Assembly (NCBI RefSeq): GCF_036588685.1
Contig: NC_086375.1
Span: 42,563,270-42,627,269, forward strand
Reading direction: 5' to 3'
Length of the DNA stretch: 64,000 nt
From: Mytilus trossulus
Lineage: Eukaryota; Mollusca; Bivalvia; Mytilida; Mytilidae
Shown: positions 1 to 10,987 of the stretch, one piece after another
Layout of the letters: the number at the start of each line of letters is the position of its first letter
How positions within the stretch are numbered: position 1 is the stretch's first letter
Notes under the pieces: generated by a model
Seen by the model: only the letters and a program-made list of their open reading frames with translations
Databases searched by the model: none
What the model was told of the DNA's origin: nothing
Made by a program: the position numbers and the translations under genes

Positions 1-254
1 TCTCGCTATACTAACATTCCTTGTTGCTTAGTTATATATTAATTTGATCAATAAATACTCATGAAAATAGTTTGAAGAACATAGATACATGATATGAAAA
101 TGTTTTGTCATGAGGAATATAAATCAATAACAGATCAAGAATGCCACTTGCACTCTTGCACTGCACTATCCATGATTAGAATAGTAGAATAGAATGATTT
201 ACTAATGGATGAAAAAGTTATATAACTGTTAGGCAGTAACCATTTGATTTTCTC

Positions 255-275
255 GGGGGGGGGGGGGGGGGGGGG
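255..275. repeat. G homopolymer (21 Gs) in gene-free left flank
   Basis: A run of 21 G lies here, followed by A runs at about 291-304 and 456-489 (34 As). From 1 to about 900 I see no coding sequence, only AT-rich DNA. The stretch 514-600 resembles a dispersed repeat with a GGGGAATGTGTCAAAGAGAC-like core. Homopolymers this long are prone to assembly and sequencing length error. Confidence 0.9.
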
Positions 276-453
276 TTGGCTATTGATTTAAAAAAAAAAA
301 AAAATTGTTTCCAGTTTTTGGAGAAAAAAATAACTTGTTTTTGACCCTGAGAAAAAAATGTTTGTTTCACCCTCAGCTGCCACTATATGTAATGCTAAAA
401 TTGGAAGAAAAAAATGTTTTCGACAGATGCTGCCTTATACAAATATGAATATG

Positions 454-490
<37 letters not shown>

Positions 491-908
491 AGAGTACCAA
501 GTCACTAATAATTAAATAAAATTAAGAATGGAAATGGGGAATGTGTCAAAGAGACAACAACCCGACCATAGAAAAAACGCTACAGTATGATAGTTATTAC
601 TGTGAGGTTGATTTCCCTGTCATTTTTTCATCATTCACACTCGAACACCAAAAAAAATATAGATATGTACCTTGACCTTGACCTAACTTTCAGGTAAAAG
701 GATGTAATATTTTGATGAGATAACATATTAGGAAAGGAATAAACCGAACGTATTTTTATATAATTTAATTTCGGATGTAACGCGTCTTCTGATTGGCTGA
801 CGTTATTTTGTTATGAGCCCTTAGACATAATTTAGTCATGTGATCGTGACGTCATCAAGGTTTTTTCATGGTTTTCTACGGTTTAAAATGGAATTTAGAA
901 TTAAATTA

Positions 909-1062
909 TAAGAAATGACTGTAATATTTTTTCTGTCTATTCGAAATAACATAAAAATGTGGTGCACACTGTTAAATAACCCGCTACGCGCGTTATTCAG
1001 TGTGCGTCAAATTTTTTATGTTATTTCTTCATAAACAGAAAAAATATTACAGTCATTCCTTA
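909..1062. mobile_element. Foldback palindrome, short non-autonomous element
   Basis: The left arm starts TAAGAAATGACTGTAATATT and the right arm ends AATATTACAGTCATTCCTTA. The two arms are reverse complements over about 70 bases each, around a centre with CCGCTACGCG. No coding capacity is visible. A second palindrome at 3231-3395 shares the terminus (GGAATgAC-GTA type) and the same core, so both look like members of one foldback/MITE family. The class is unknown. Confidence 0.75.
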
Positions 1063-1064
1063 AA

Positions 1065-1130
1065 TAAAAAAAAATACGGAGATGTGGTCTGATTGCCAAT
1101 CAGACAACTATCCATCATCCATAGGTAAAT
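1065..1130 (+). repeat. Dispersed repeat, GAGATGTGGT family, short copy
   Basis: The segment reads GGAGATGTGGTCTGATTGCC and continues with a CAGACAACTATCCA-like sequence. Related copies occur at 23643-23835, about 26408-26640 and 43288-43380 on the plus strand, and reversed at 28526-28570, 38150-38342 and 48973-49050. No open frame is conserved between copies. Confidence 0.7.
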
Positions 1131-1366
1131 AGTGTGAGATACTAAACAAGTTGATTCTTCTGCACTTGATGTTCCAAATAAATCCACTTAAATATCTTTC
1201 CAAGATTTAATATAAAAAATTCTCGAGTAATTAACCACCATGCATCATTTTATTGATGAAACACAGACATAAACATTATTGATGATTACTTTTTAAAAAT
1301 TTATTGGACACATATAATGCATCATTCCAAACACATAATCTATTTAAACAAAAAAAACCATCTTGA

Positions 1367-1373
1367 TATAAAT
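1367..1373 (+). promoter_or_regulatory. TATA-like box of the small secreted-protein gene
   Basis: TATAAAT lies 60 bases before the ATG at 1433, leaving room for a transcription start near 1397 and a short 5' UTR. Spacing and sequence fit a focused core promoter; the start of transcription itself is inferred. Confidence 0.5.
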
Positions 1374-1432
1374 TCTTGAATATCACCGTCCGTTTCATTT
1401 GACAGCAAGATTGCGATAGAAACACAGCTAAA

Positions 1433-4400
1433 ATGAAGACCTTCTTGCTTGCAGTAGTTTTCTGTGCTTTTTTGGCTGTAACTTCAGGACAAAATTTATT
1501 AGGATCCCTTCTAACTCTTGGAATCGCGAATGAATTTTTAGGAGGTGGAAATTTTTTTGGAGGAGGTGGAAATTTTTTTGGAGGAGGTAATAATTTTAAT
1601 GGTGGCAACAGAGGAGGAGAAAATGTCCTGTTAGTTGAACGTGATAATGGTGGATTTGATCGTGGATTTGATCGTGGTGGCTTTGGAGGTGGATTCCCTC
1701 GTGCTGGATTTGGTCAACCAATCTATGTACCAGGTAAGTTATATTTTACCTTCTCCCTGAAAAGGATAAATTAATAAATATGAACATTGTAACAATGCAG
1801 ATAAAATTTGAGTTACGAAATTATTTGATTCCGTTACTTTTTTTTTCAGATCCTTAATTTAGTTTCATTAGAACCTATGTATAGTAAGAGCACATGGATG
1901 TTCTTACTTTTTTATATTTTATAATTTTATAATTGTATAGCTTTGCACTATTTTTTTTATTTTTTTAAAATCTATAATATATATGCCTAAACATTCTTCA
2001 ATTTAATATAATCTTTCGCATTTTTATTCGATATTAGTCTTAAAACTTGATATGGCATGAATTTAGACCAGTAGATTAAGTACTCTGAGCTTGCTTAAAT
2101 GACTGCGAGAATTCCTGGGCACCGTTTAATTGTTTATAATTGTTTTGTTTTCACTAATGCCCGCGTCACACTGTCCCGATTTTTATATGCGAAAATTGTA
2201 AGTTCGTACGAAGTTGGTCCCGATCCCGTTAAAATACCAAAAAGTGACCGAAGCAAGTACGATGCATAACGAAGTCTATACGATGGTGCCGAAATTATAT
2301 ACGATAGCAAAAAGATGGACATACGAAGGTTAACCGAAGACGGGCATTTAAGCTTCATATCTCAGCCGAAGCCTATACGATGGAGATCACGAAGGCTACA
2401 CGATGGAATACGATGTTTAAGGTCAAGTTACAGTAAATGGGCTATGTCACAGATTTCAGTAAAATTTGGCATACAACTCTGGCTCGATGAACTTCTACTG
2501 AAAATCGAAAAAATAATGCATTTATCTGAATTATCATTTGAAATATTACTGATTGAATTCTTACAAAATGGGTGAACTTTTGTATAGAAAGCACATAAAA
2601 TCGGCGAAAACCCTTCTAAAATTTGTCTTAAAATCGCCAAATCTCTAATTCTACTCCATAGATTTTTCTTAAAAAAACTATATGTTGTTGATACATAGAT
2701 TGTCGTTTTAATGATGCAAAATAAAGATAGGGTCACCGACTTCGTTTTTACGGTATACTTCATTTAATGTTGCGTTCTTTGTGAAAAAATCCAACAAAAC
2801 GTCGAAATAATCGTAACGTTATCGCTTTGCAGGCCGTAAAAGGTTGATTCTAATGCGATTTGGATGTAACAATTTTTTTCATTGGCTAAAAGTTGCCGTC
2901 AAATCCACAGTTGACCAGGCGTAACTAAGGAGGGACCCGCCATTTTGAATTGATGAATCAACAAATGTTCGATTACTACTATATAATCGAAAATAAAACA
3001 ACACCTACCTCGAATTCGCCTTTTTAATGTAATTTTATCCGAAGTTGAAGCGTACAAGTAACGTTATAACCTCCAGTTTGTAAGTTTTCATTTATATGAC
3101 GTCACATTTAGCCATGACATCTTTGTGCCAAAACCATTCATGAAGATTCGCGGAAGTTTTTGTATTTGTCAAATTAAGACATTTTTTCAAGTTTTATCGT
3201 ATTTTTTCTTTTTTGTAATGCATTAGAATCGGAATAACAGTACTGTAGTTGAAGAGTTGCCACCGTCAATTTTGATTTGACGGTCGCAAATCTCCGTTTT
3301 ACTGTCTCCGCTACGCGTCGCCAGTAAAACTGCATTTGCGACCGTCAAATCTACAATTGACGGTAGCAACTCTTCAACTACAGTACTGTTATTCCTTAAT
3401 TTTTGACGTATTTCACAACCAACAAGGTAACAAATTGATTATTAGACAAAAAACGAAGTCGGTGACTCTATGATTATTTTATATCATTAAAACAGAAATT
3501 TATGTGTCAACATAAACAATATATAGTTTTTTAAGAAAAATCTATGGAGTGGAATTAGAGATTTTGCGATTTTAAGACAAATTTTAGAAGGTTTTTCTCC
3601 GATTTTATGTGCTTTCTATACAAATATTCACCCATATTTAAAGAAATCAATCTGCATTTTTTCTGATAATAAAACAGATTAATGTATTATCTTTTCGATT
3701 TTCAGTTGTAGTTCAACGAGCCAAGGTTGTATGCAAATTATTAGCAAAATCTGCGACATAGCCCATTTACTGTTCCTTGACCTTAAAAGACGTCGTGTAC
3801 AGCTTACGATGCCGAATAATGAAGAAAAAGTTGGTTTCCCTATATAAGTTTACCTGCAGTGTTATGATTTTTATTATGTTACTTGATATGAAAAATTGAC
3901 AAAAAAATAATATTTTACTTGTAAAAGTAAATCCTGAGCCCGTAATAGCTGCTCTTCTTGTTCCATTTGAATTAATAGAAACAACGCCGTCGCCTTTCTT
4001 GTTCTCATAGATTCATATGATATGAGCTCCATGTTTTGTGAACGTTTTCGCGACGTCAAACTGTGACATATCGGGAAAAGATTCATTTTTCGACTGATTT
4101 TTATCATTCAAACTGATTTAATTTGAAAACGAGTGCATGAACCCCCATTTTTATAACATACATTTTCTTTCATTTTGCAGGGAGATTATGTAGACCAAAT
4201 TTTATAAAACTGTAAATAATGCATTTTTTTAATTTTGATAAATATACAGCAAAAAATTACGTTTTTTTCTCAATTCATGACCATTTGATAATGTGAGTAA
4301 TTTCTGAACGTAAAATGCATACACTTTTAGAATGCTTATAAAATACAGAAATTACAAATTATTTAACAAAAACAATTTGTGTTTATCTTTTAAAACAAAA

Positions 4401-5629
4401 AAGTTATGTCTTTCTTTCGAAAACGAAAATACGGCTACAAATCCGAATTTTGAGCAAATATACAAAATTTCGACCTCATTTAACTCAAAAAGTAGCACAT
4501 GAAGGTATATTTTTTATTACATATTTGATTTAATCAGATAAAAAATAGCCTATATGCAAATTTTCGTCAACTTGTAAATATAGGATCAAAACTGTTTCGT
4601 ATGCCCTTAACTGTCGTATTAGACTGACCAGTGCATATCGCGCATTGCACTTTAAATGTATTTTAGCGCGAAAATTAACTTACATTTAGCTGGATTTATT
4701 GCCGTCGTAGTTCCATCTTGTTGTCTTCGTACTTTTATTCGATGGCAACACGACGGGATTACGAGGTCTTCACGAATTCGTGTTGTCATCGTAAAACCTT
4801 CAGTTAGCTTCGTGATTCATTCGTGTAGACATCGTTATGAAAAACTGACCGATGGAAACGATGGAAACACGAATGCAATACGATGTTCAAAGATGCATTC
4901 CCGGTGACATTACGATGGTGAGGATGGTGATAGGAACTCAATACGAACCCTCAACATCGGATGCAGCTTCGGGGATTTTTTAACAAGTTAAAAAATTTAG
5001 AACCCTTCCCGAAGTTGTCCCCGAAGACTAGAAAAGTGGCCGATGATTCTGCGATGGTTACAGATGGCACTACGAATAGCCCGATCTGATACGATCAGTC
5101 CCGATTTTGAAAATTTCCATAATCGTGTTTCCATCGGCTTAAAAATCGGGACAGTGTGGCATTAAGCCCTTCGTTGTCTATTCACCGATATTACAGAATT
5201 ATCAAGTGCTTTTCATGTATTGAACTTTCTTCTGTGTACATTTTGTATGTCAAGCGATGATTTGCATCAAACTACTCCAGTTGATTTGTGTGCCGAATGA
5301 ACGGATATTTCTATATCATGCGTGCCATACGACAAATAATAACTACCATTGGATACCTTAACTTGAGCGGTATATTTGCAGTCCAGTAATGAACGGAAAA
5401 AGATGAGTTACCACTAAAAAATATCCTAAATCATTTCTGATATGTATATTTACTAAGTTGTTGATTTCAAATGATATTCAAACTCATTTTTATTGTTTTT
5501 ATTTTTCAACTTTTCTTGTACTGTAAACATGTGTAAACATAGTGATTAAATATGTCGGGTTTTTTTTCAGATTACGGTTATGACAATTATGATCATGGAT
5601 ATGGTGGATATAATGATGATTCTTGGTAA
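1433..5629 (+). CDS. Small secreted glycine-rich protein (2 exons)
   Basis: Exon 1 is 1433-1733 (ends CCAG before GTAAGTT); exon 2 is 5571-5629 (after TTTTTTTCAG, ends TGG TAA). The joined frame gives 119 residues. Residues 1-19 are a classic signal peptide (MKTFLLAVVFCAFLAVTSG). The mature part holds a hydrophobic LLGSLLTLGI stretch, then GGGNFF/GGGGNFF repeats at about 37-55, an acidic/arginine patch, GGFDRGFDRGGFGGGF repeats at about 73-88, and a Tyr/Asp/Gly-rich tail ending YNDDSW. There are no cysteines after the signal peptide. The ATG has A at -3. Composition suggests an extracellular structural, shell, byssal or mucus protein; I do not recognise a named family. The 3.8-kb intron is mostly a DNA transposon (2157-5162). 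Reading through the exon 1 donor would instead end at TAA 1772. Confidence 0.85.
1840..1858 (+). other. Possible alternative 3' splice site giving a truncated isoform
   Basis: A pyrimidine tract ending TTTTTTTCAG at 1849 lies 116 bases after the exon 1 donor at 1734. Splicing there keeps phase and gives GAT CCT TAA, so the protein would end ...VPDP instead of with the Tyr/Asp/Gly-rich tail. It resembles the acceptor of the distal exon at 5570. Use is inferred only. AATAAA at 1773-1778 could also support an intron-retained isoform of 113 residues. Confidence 0.4.
2400..3800. repeat. Long imperfect inverted repeat inside the 3-kb element
   Basis: The left arm (about 2400-2765) and right arm (about 3448-3800) are diverged reverse complements. 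Shared pieces include CCATAGATTTTTCTTAAAAA and AAATGGGCTATGTC on the left against their complements on the right. Arms of about 350 bases surround a 680-base centre that contains the palindrome at 3231-3395. Open frames in the arms do not look like genuine protein. Confidence 0.65.
3231..3395. mobile_element. Foldback palindrome, second copy of the CCGCTACGCG family
   Basis: It starts GGAATAACAGTACTGTAG and ends CTACAGTACTGTTATTCC, with about 70-base arms and CCGCTACGCG at the centre. Terminus and core match the palindrome at 909-1062. It sits inside the larger inverted repeat of the 3-kb element, so it is probably a later insertion. Confidence 0.7.
4534..4612 (+). repeat. 79-base segment shared with 10690-10768
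   Basis: It contains AAAAAATAGCCTATATG, then CAACTTGTAAATA and CGTATGCCCTTAA, matched with few differences at 10690-10768 just outside the minisatellite element. Both copies have the same orientation. They may be fragments of one older repeat. Confidence 0.65.
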
Positions 5630-5690
5630 CATGATCCAGCTAGTAAATAATCATTCGAAAGCATCAGACGTCACATAAAATCATCACAAA

Positions 5691-5696
5691 AATAAA
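5691..5696 (+). other. Poly(A) signal of the small secreted-protein gene
   Basis: AATAAA lies 62 bases after the stop codon, in a short 3' UTR. It is the only canonical hexamer near the end of exon 2. Confidence 0.65.
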
Positions 5697-5745
5697 GCAT
5701 TCGTCTTTGGCCTTTTAAAAGATCTTCAATTTCGTTTTCTCTAAT

Positions 5746-6170
5746 TATTCGTCAATTTATCCCTATCTGCACCCATGGCTTAAAAAAATTAACCAACGTA
5801 TATTTCGTTTGATCTCAGTTATTAATTGGTTAAAATCGGATTATGACGTCAAATTTCTTGCTTTCCTCTGAATTTCCTATTGTTACGGCATGAAAAAAAG
5901 GCGACCATGCCTGATGACATCACGTAGAAAGAACACATCTTTTTGCAGATCACTCGAAAAGAAGGATTTTTTGGCCGGCTTATTATTTAAAAATCAATTA
6001 GAGAAACAGATTCTACCACCAAAGCTCGTGTAATACAATATTTATTCACTCTCGACAGTTAAATTTTAAATATTTCAAACACTCGGCGAGCCTCTCTTTT
6101 TTAAATTTGAAAATTTAACTGTCTCGAGTGGATAAATATCGTGTCACACTCGATGCAGTGGTAGAATCTA
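5746..6170 (+). repeat. Dispersed repeat, reverse-oriented partner at 20362-20730
   Basis: The segment contains GTCAATTTATCCCTATCTGC, GGCGACCATGCCTGATGACA and a terminal imperfect palindrome at about 6008-6169 (AGATTCTACCAC ... GTGGTAGAATCT). The reverse complement of the same arrangement occurs at 20362-20730 inside a DCAF15 intron. Arms with ATTTATCCACT and AGTGGATAAATAT are shared. No protein is encoded; probably a non-autonomous transposon family. Confidence 0.7.
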
Positions 6171-8732
6171 TATCATAGTTATCTGTCTAACGTGACGGTA
6201 CCAAAATTGCACCTATTTTGACAGGTTTTTTTTAACTACGTTTCTTTATGATCAAGACAACAATTTCCATTTAGTGTTTATTTTGTAGCCCTATCCTTCT
6301 TTATTATATAGGTACACTGACACTGACCAATTTGATTTTCAATCCATATAGAATCATAGAAAAATTGTTCTGAACTAACCTCCAAACCATCGATGATTCT
6401 GAAATGAGGAGTACCCAAATGGATTGCATCCATTCTTAAATTCGCATCTTTAAAAGTCGAGTAACAGAGCTTTTGTTTAATTTTTTCAAATATTTTGAAC
6501 AATTGGATATTTGTCCATGCTTAATCTTCATTATTTCAGAAATTAATACTTGAAACATATTGTATTTGCTAATTTTAAAAAGATGACGTTTTGACGTATC
6601 AAATCATAAAAATACAAATTGTTTAGTCTTAAGAAAATCTTGTGAGATTCCGGCTGCTATTTTTGCTAAATAGGTGCAATTTGGATACTCGGTGCAATCT
6701 GGGTACGGTTACGTTTATATGGAGAGAATAAGAACAGCAGTAAGCGTATATGCTATGAAATATATTGATATGATGATGACGTCATACAAGAGTATTTTTA
6801 AAAGGAATAATGAAAAGAAAGAAGTATTATCCTTTATATTCAAATTCCGCTATCCAATGTATGTAAATGGTGATATATATATAGAGATTTATAATTTAAA
6901 CTTTGGTTACAAAGTTGAACGAATATCAAGTTAATCGAACTTGGGTGGGATCCGGGATCGGAACCCCCCAATGAGACCCCCTTGGGATAAAGACTAATAC
7001 ATGCAGATACAGTAAGAGCTATTATAATATTCCATGTTGATAAAACATCTAAATGTTTTGCTTGCAAACTTTGTTTGGTTGTTTACGCAAATCTTATAAT
7101 CAACACGGGTGTCATTCGGTTTCACGAGATAAATGATCGTGAAAGAATATCTAACGGTGGTCAAGTATCATGAAAGCTCTGGTACCGGATCGTGAAAGAT
7201 ATGTAATGTAAATTCTAGTCCAGAATCTGTGAAAAAAATCGCTTAATATTCAAAACGCGGAACAAATACAAACAAAAAAATATGTCTGTCAAAATGGTTC
7301 AACTTCCTCAACATTATTGTGTAATAAGATAAAGAAAATATGCAGGACTATGAAGAAAATACAACCCCACAAAAGGCGCTATATTTGTCTATGGAATTAA
7401 CTTTTAAAATACAACGCTATTGGTACCTATAATGGTCATATTTCAATATATCATGATATATTTGAAACTTAATCGTTGGTGTATCTAATAGTACAGAAAA
7501 ATGAAAGTATGCTCTTCCCTTAAAACAGTTGATTTGTATATGAAACAATCATCAAACTTGGTCGTGAAAGATCAGGCAACGCATTATTTTGCTCGTGAAA
7601 AATAATGCATGACCACACTCAATACTAGTAATCAGAAATCAATAGTTCTTTTACCACTTGATATACCTGCAACTGGTTGAAGCCTTTGACTATTTTGATA
7701 AGAAAGAACATATTAAAGCTATCATTTTTTTTTTAAATTAACACTTCACCTCCAAAGTTAAAAAAAAAACACAACTAAAACGTGCCTAAGTCAGTGTGAA
7801 AAAATCAGCTCTGATAATCGGTCTAGTTCAATTCAGGCAGAATGAGATTGAACGATAACCAACAGTGCTCTCTTAAGTTCTAAGTATCTTTATATACAAC
7901 GTAGCAGATGTGGATTGATTTCCAATGAAATAACTACATTTTACAGACTAAAGAATACCAATGTAAAAGTTATGTATGGTTAATTCGGAACATAAGGTCG
8001 AAATTATATGAACCCTAACCGACAGCCAGACAGACATCATTCTATCATTCAATAGATCAAATTCAATTGACGTCAAATATTAAACATGCAGACAGACGTG
8101 TACACCATACATCAAATACCGTGGCGCTATAGCATACAGGTATATATAAAAAGGCTAAACAACATACAACGAACATCGCCAAATGATGCATGATAATGAG
8201 GTCAATGTTATTTGAAACATTGCTGAAGTTGAAAATTTAGACCTTTCAATCATAACAATAGACAGTTATCCTATCCTATAGTTTTACGATACGGACTTGA
8301 CCGCAAAACTTAACCTTCATCCATAAAATGATTCAAAGTCGAGGTCTGGTGAATCCTGTCTGACGGACATGCAGATTATAGGATCCAATATACAAAATGT
8401 AGTTATCCTATAACTCGTGATAAGTAAGTACTTCACATGACAATGGAAACTTTCATTCTACAATCAGCAAACTATTATACAAATAACATGTTCACAAATG
8501 ATATGTTATTTATTTGATTTAAATATTGGTGACAAAAATCCCACTTTAAAAAGACCTATTATCAGGCGGAAAAGTATACAAACACAATGAAATATACATT
8601 ACCTGTAGAAACCCGCAATCGATGGTAAACGAAATCGTGTGTATGATAATGGACTAAAATATCAACAATAAGCATAAAACAAAATGATTATAGGTTTCAA
8701 ACAAAAAATATAAACAATATGTAACAGTATTT
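6171..8732. other. No supported gene
   Basis: AT-rich DNA with only short, scattered open frames, none with recognisable domains or convincing splice sites. The longest minus-strand frame (6278-6502) does not resemble a family I know. Confidence 0.6.
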
Positions 8733-9553
8733 TGTGGGAACGAGATATCTATCTAATTCTTGAGGGAACAACATACCATCTTCAGGGAACGAGATATCTA
8801 TCTAATTCTTGAGGGAACAACATACCATCTTCAGGGAACAACATACCATCTTCAGGGAACGACATAGTATCATTCGGGAACGAGATACCTATCTTGTGAG
8901 AACAAGATAATTGACTTGTGGAAACGACATGTCATCTTCAGGGAACAAGATAACTATCTTGTGGAAACGACATAGCATCTTGAGGGAACGACATAATATC
9001 TTAAGGGAACGACATATCATCTTGATGGAACGACATAGTATCTTGAGGGAACGACATATCATTTTGAGGAAACGACAAAGTACCTTGAGGGAACGACTTC
9101 GTATCTTGTGGGAACGATATAGCATCTTAAGGGAAAGACATAATATCTTGAGGGAACGACAAAATATATGAGGGAACAACATAGGATCATGAGGGAACGA
9201 AATATCTATCTTTTGGGAACGACATAGTATCTTTTGGGAACGACATAGTATCTTGAGGGAACGAAATAACTAACTTGTGGAAACGACATAGCATCTTGAG
9301 GGAACAAAATATCATCTTGAGGGAACGAGATAAATACCTTGTGGGAACGACATATTATCTTGAGGGAACGACATATTATCTTGAGGGAACGACATAGTAT
9401 CTTGAGGGAACGACATATTATCTTGAGGGAACGACATAACACCTTCGAGGAACGACTTCGTATCTCAGTGAGGGAACGAGAGAATATCTTGAAGGAATAA
9501 CAAAATATCTGAGGGAACAACATAGGATCATGAGAGAACGAGATATCTATCTT
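8733..9553 (+). repeat. Minisatellite array, unit about 21 bases
   Basis: About 40 degenerate units of the form GGGAACGACATAGTATCTTGA are arranged head to tail, with variants GAGATATCTATC and CTTGTGGAAACGACAT. The apparent proteins (RSLKILCRSLKM on one strand, RERHNILRER on the other) are translations of the repeat, not genes. The same unit appears inverted at 9636-10185 and again forward at about 10208-10597. Confidence 0.9.
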
Positions 9554-9596
9554 TTGTAAAAGCAGAAATTTTCGTTTATTTCGTGGATAAGATTTA

Positions 9597-10637
9597 TACG
9601 GTGGCAGAATGCGGCCATGCGAGAATAAAAACATATGTTGTTCCCTCAAGATACTTTGTCGTTCCCTCAAGATGCTATGTCGTTCCCAAAAGACAGCTAT
9701 CTCGTTCCCTCAAGATACTATGTCGTTCCCTGAATATGTTATGTTGTTCCCTCGAAATAGTTATCTTGTTCCCTGAAGATACTATGTCATTCCCTCAAGA
9801 TGCTATGTCGTTACCACAAGATAGCTACCTCGTTCCCTCATGATACTATGTCGTTCCCACAAGATAGTTATCTCATTCACTAAAGATAATATGTCGTTCC
9901 CTCAAGATACTATGTCGTTCCCTCAAGATGTTATGTTGTTCCCTCGAAATAGTTATCTTGTTCCCTGAAGATACTATGTCGTTCCCATAAGATAGCTATC
10001 TCGTTCCCTCAAGATGATATGTCGTTCCCTCAAGATGATACTTTGTTCCCTCAAGATATCATATCGTTCATTCAAGATATTATGTCGTTCCCTCGAGATA
10101 CTATGTTTCCCTCAAGATGATATGTCATTCCCTCCAGATGCTATGTTGTTCCCTCCAGAAAATTATCTCGTTCCCTCAACATAGCAATATCAATACAATT
10201 TTAAAACTATGTTGAGGAAACAACATAGTATCTTGAGGAAACGACATAATATCTTGAGGGAACGACATAACATCTTGAGGGAACAACATAATATCTCGAG
10301 GGAACGGCATATCACCTTGAGGATACAACATATACAATTTTAAAACTATGTTGAGGGAACGACATAGTATCTTGAGGGAACGACATAATATCTTGAGGGA
10401 ACGACATATTATCTTGAGGGAACGAGATAACTATCTTGTGGGAACGACATAGTATCTTGAGGGAACGAGATAACTTTCGTGTGGGAACGACATAGTATCT
10501 TGAGGGAACAAGTAAACTATCTTGTGGGAACGACATAGTATCTTGAGGGAACGAGATAGCTTTCTTGTGGCAACGACATAGTATCTTGAGGGAACAAAAT
10601 ATTTTATTTTCTTTTCTGGCCACATTCTGCCACCGTA
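9597..10637. mobile_element. TIR element whose body is an inverted pair of minisatellite arrays
   Basis: The ends are inverted copies: the left reads TACGGTGGCAGAATGCGGCC and the right TGGCCACATTCTGCCACCGTA. The body is a reverse-oriented array of the GGGAACGACATA unit (9636-10185), a hinge at about 10180-10215 with CCTCAACATAG facing CTATGTTGAGG, then a forward array (10208-10597). The whole element is thus a large imperfect palindrome. No transposase is present and the target duplication is unclear. The forward array at 8733-9553 lies outside the left end. Confidence 0.65.
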
Positions 10638-10689
10638 ATTATGACTGAGGAAGAATATCAGATATGATTTCTGACAAACTAATCATTTA

Positions 10690-10768
10690 ATCGGGTAAAA
10701 AATAGCCTATATGTAAATTTTCATCAACTTGTAAATACAGGTTCAAAACTGTATCGTATGCCCTTAAA
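10690..10768 (+). repeat. 79-base segment shared with 4534-4612
   Basis: Near-identical to the segment inside the 3-kb element (AAAAAATAGCCTATATG ... CGTATGCCCTTAA). It lies between the minisatellite element and the small TIR element at 10779. Confidence 0.65.
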
Positions 10769-10778
10769 AATAAAGGTC

Positions 10779-10987
10779 TAATAAACGTATTTACACTTTT
10801 GGTATTTAGCTGTATTTTGCCTCCGAATGACCTGATATCACCTCCGAATAACCTTTTGACGTCAAGCAACAATCACTTTTTAGTTGTGACGTCAAATATT
10901 TTGAATTATGAAGTCAAAGTTTACGGGAACCTGTGTGATGTTATGTAATGGCGGACAAATTTGCATACAAGTGTAAATACGTCTATA
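10779..10987. mobile_element. Short TIR element (MITE-like)
   Basis: The left end TAATAAACGTATTTACACTT faces the right end AAGTGTAAATACGTCTATAG; the shared core is ACGTATTTACACTT. The body is about 210 bases with ACGTCAA/TGACGTC motifs and no coding capacity. Confidence 0.55.

Larger units (their letters stand above)
2157..5162. mobile_element. 3-kb TIR DNA element in the intron of the secreted-protein gene
   Basis: The left end reads ATGCC..CACACTGTCCCGATTTTTA and the right end is its reverse complement (AAAAATCGGGACAGTGTGGCAT); both are flanked by TA (2155-2156 and 5163-5164), compatible with a TA target duplication. About 250-500 bases inside each end are dense in TACGATG and ACGAA-type motifs, likely transposase-binding subterminal repeats. 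The interior is a long inverted repeat (about 2400-3800) around a smaller palindrome. I see no transposase frame, so it is probably non-autonomous. Superfamily not assigned. Confidence 0.7.

Noticed and set aside
1276..1608. Minus-strand proline/lysine-rich frame over exon 1 of the secreted-protein gene
   Set aside because: It is the antisense of the glycine-rich coding repeats; the plus strand has signal peptide and splice sites.
6278..6502. 74-residue minus-strand frame
   Set aside because: No family recognised and no supporting neighbours or splice sites.
8733..10600. CRISPR-like look of regularly spaced repeats
   Set aside because: No unique spacers between units, units are head to tail and degenerate, and the DNA is animal.
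8889..10625. Repetitive open frames with RSLKILCRSLKM or LRERHNILRER-type repeats
   Set aside because: They are translations of the 21-base minisatellite in several frames; unit length is a multiple of three, so frames stay open by chance.
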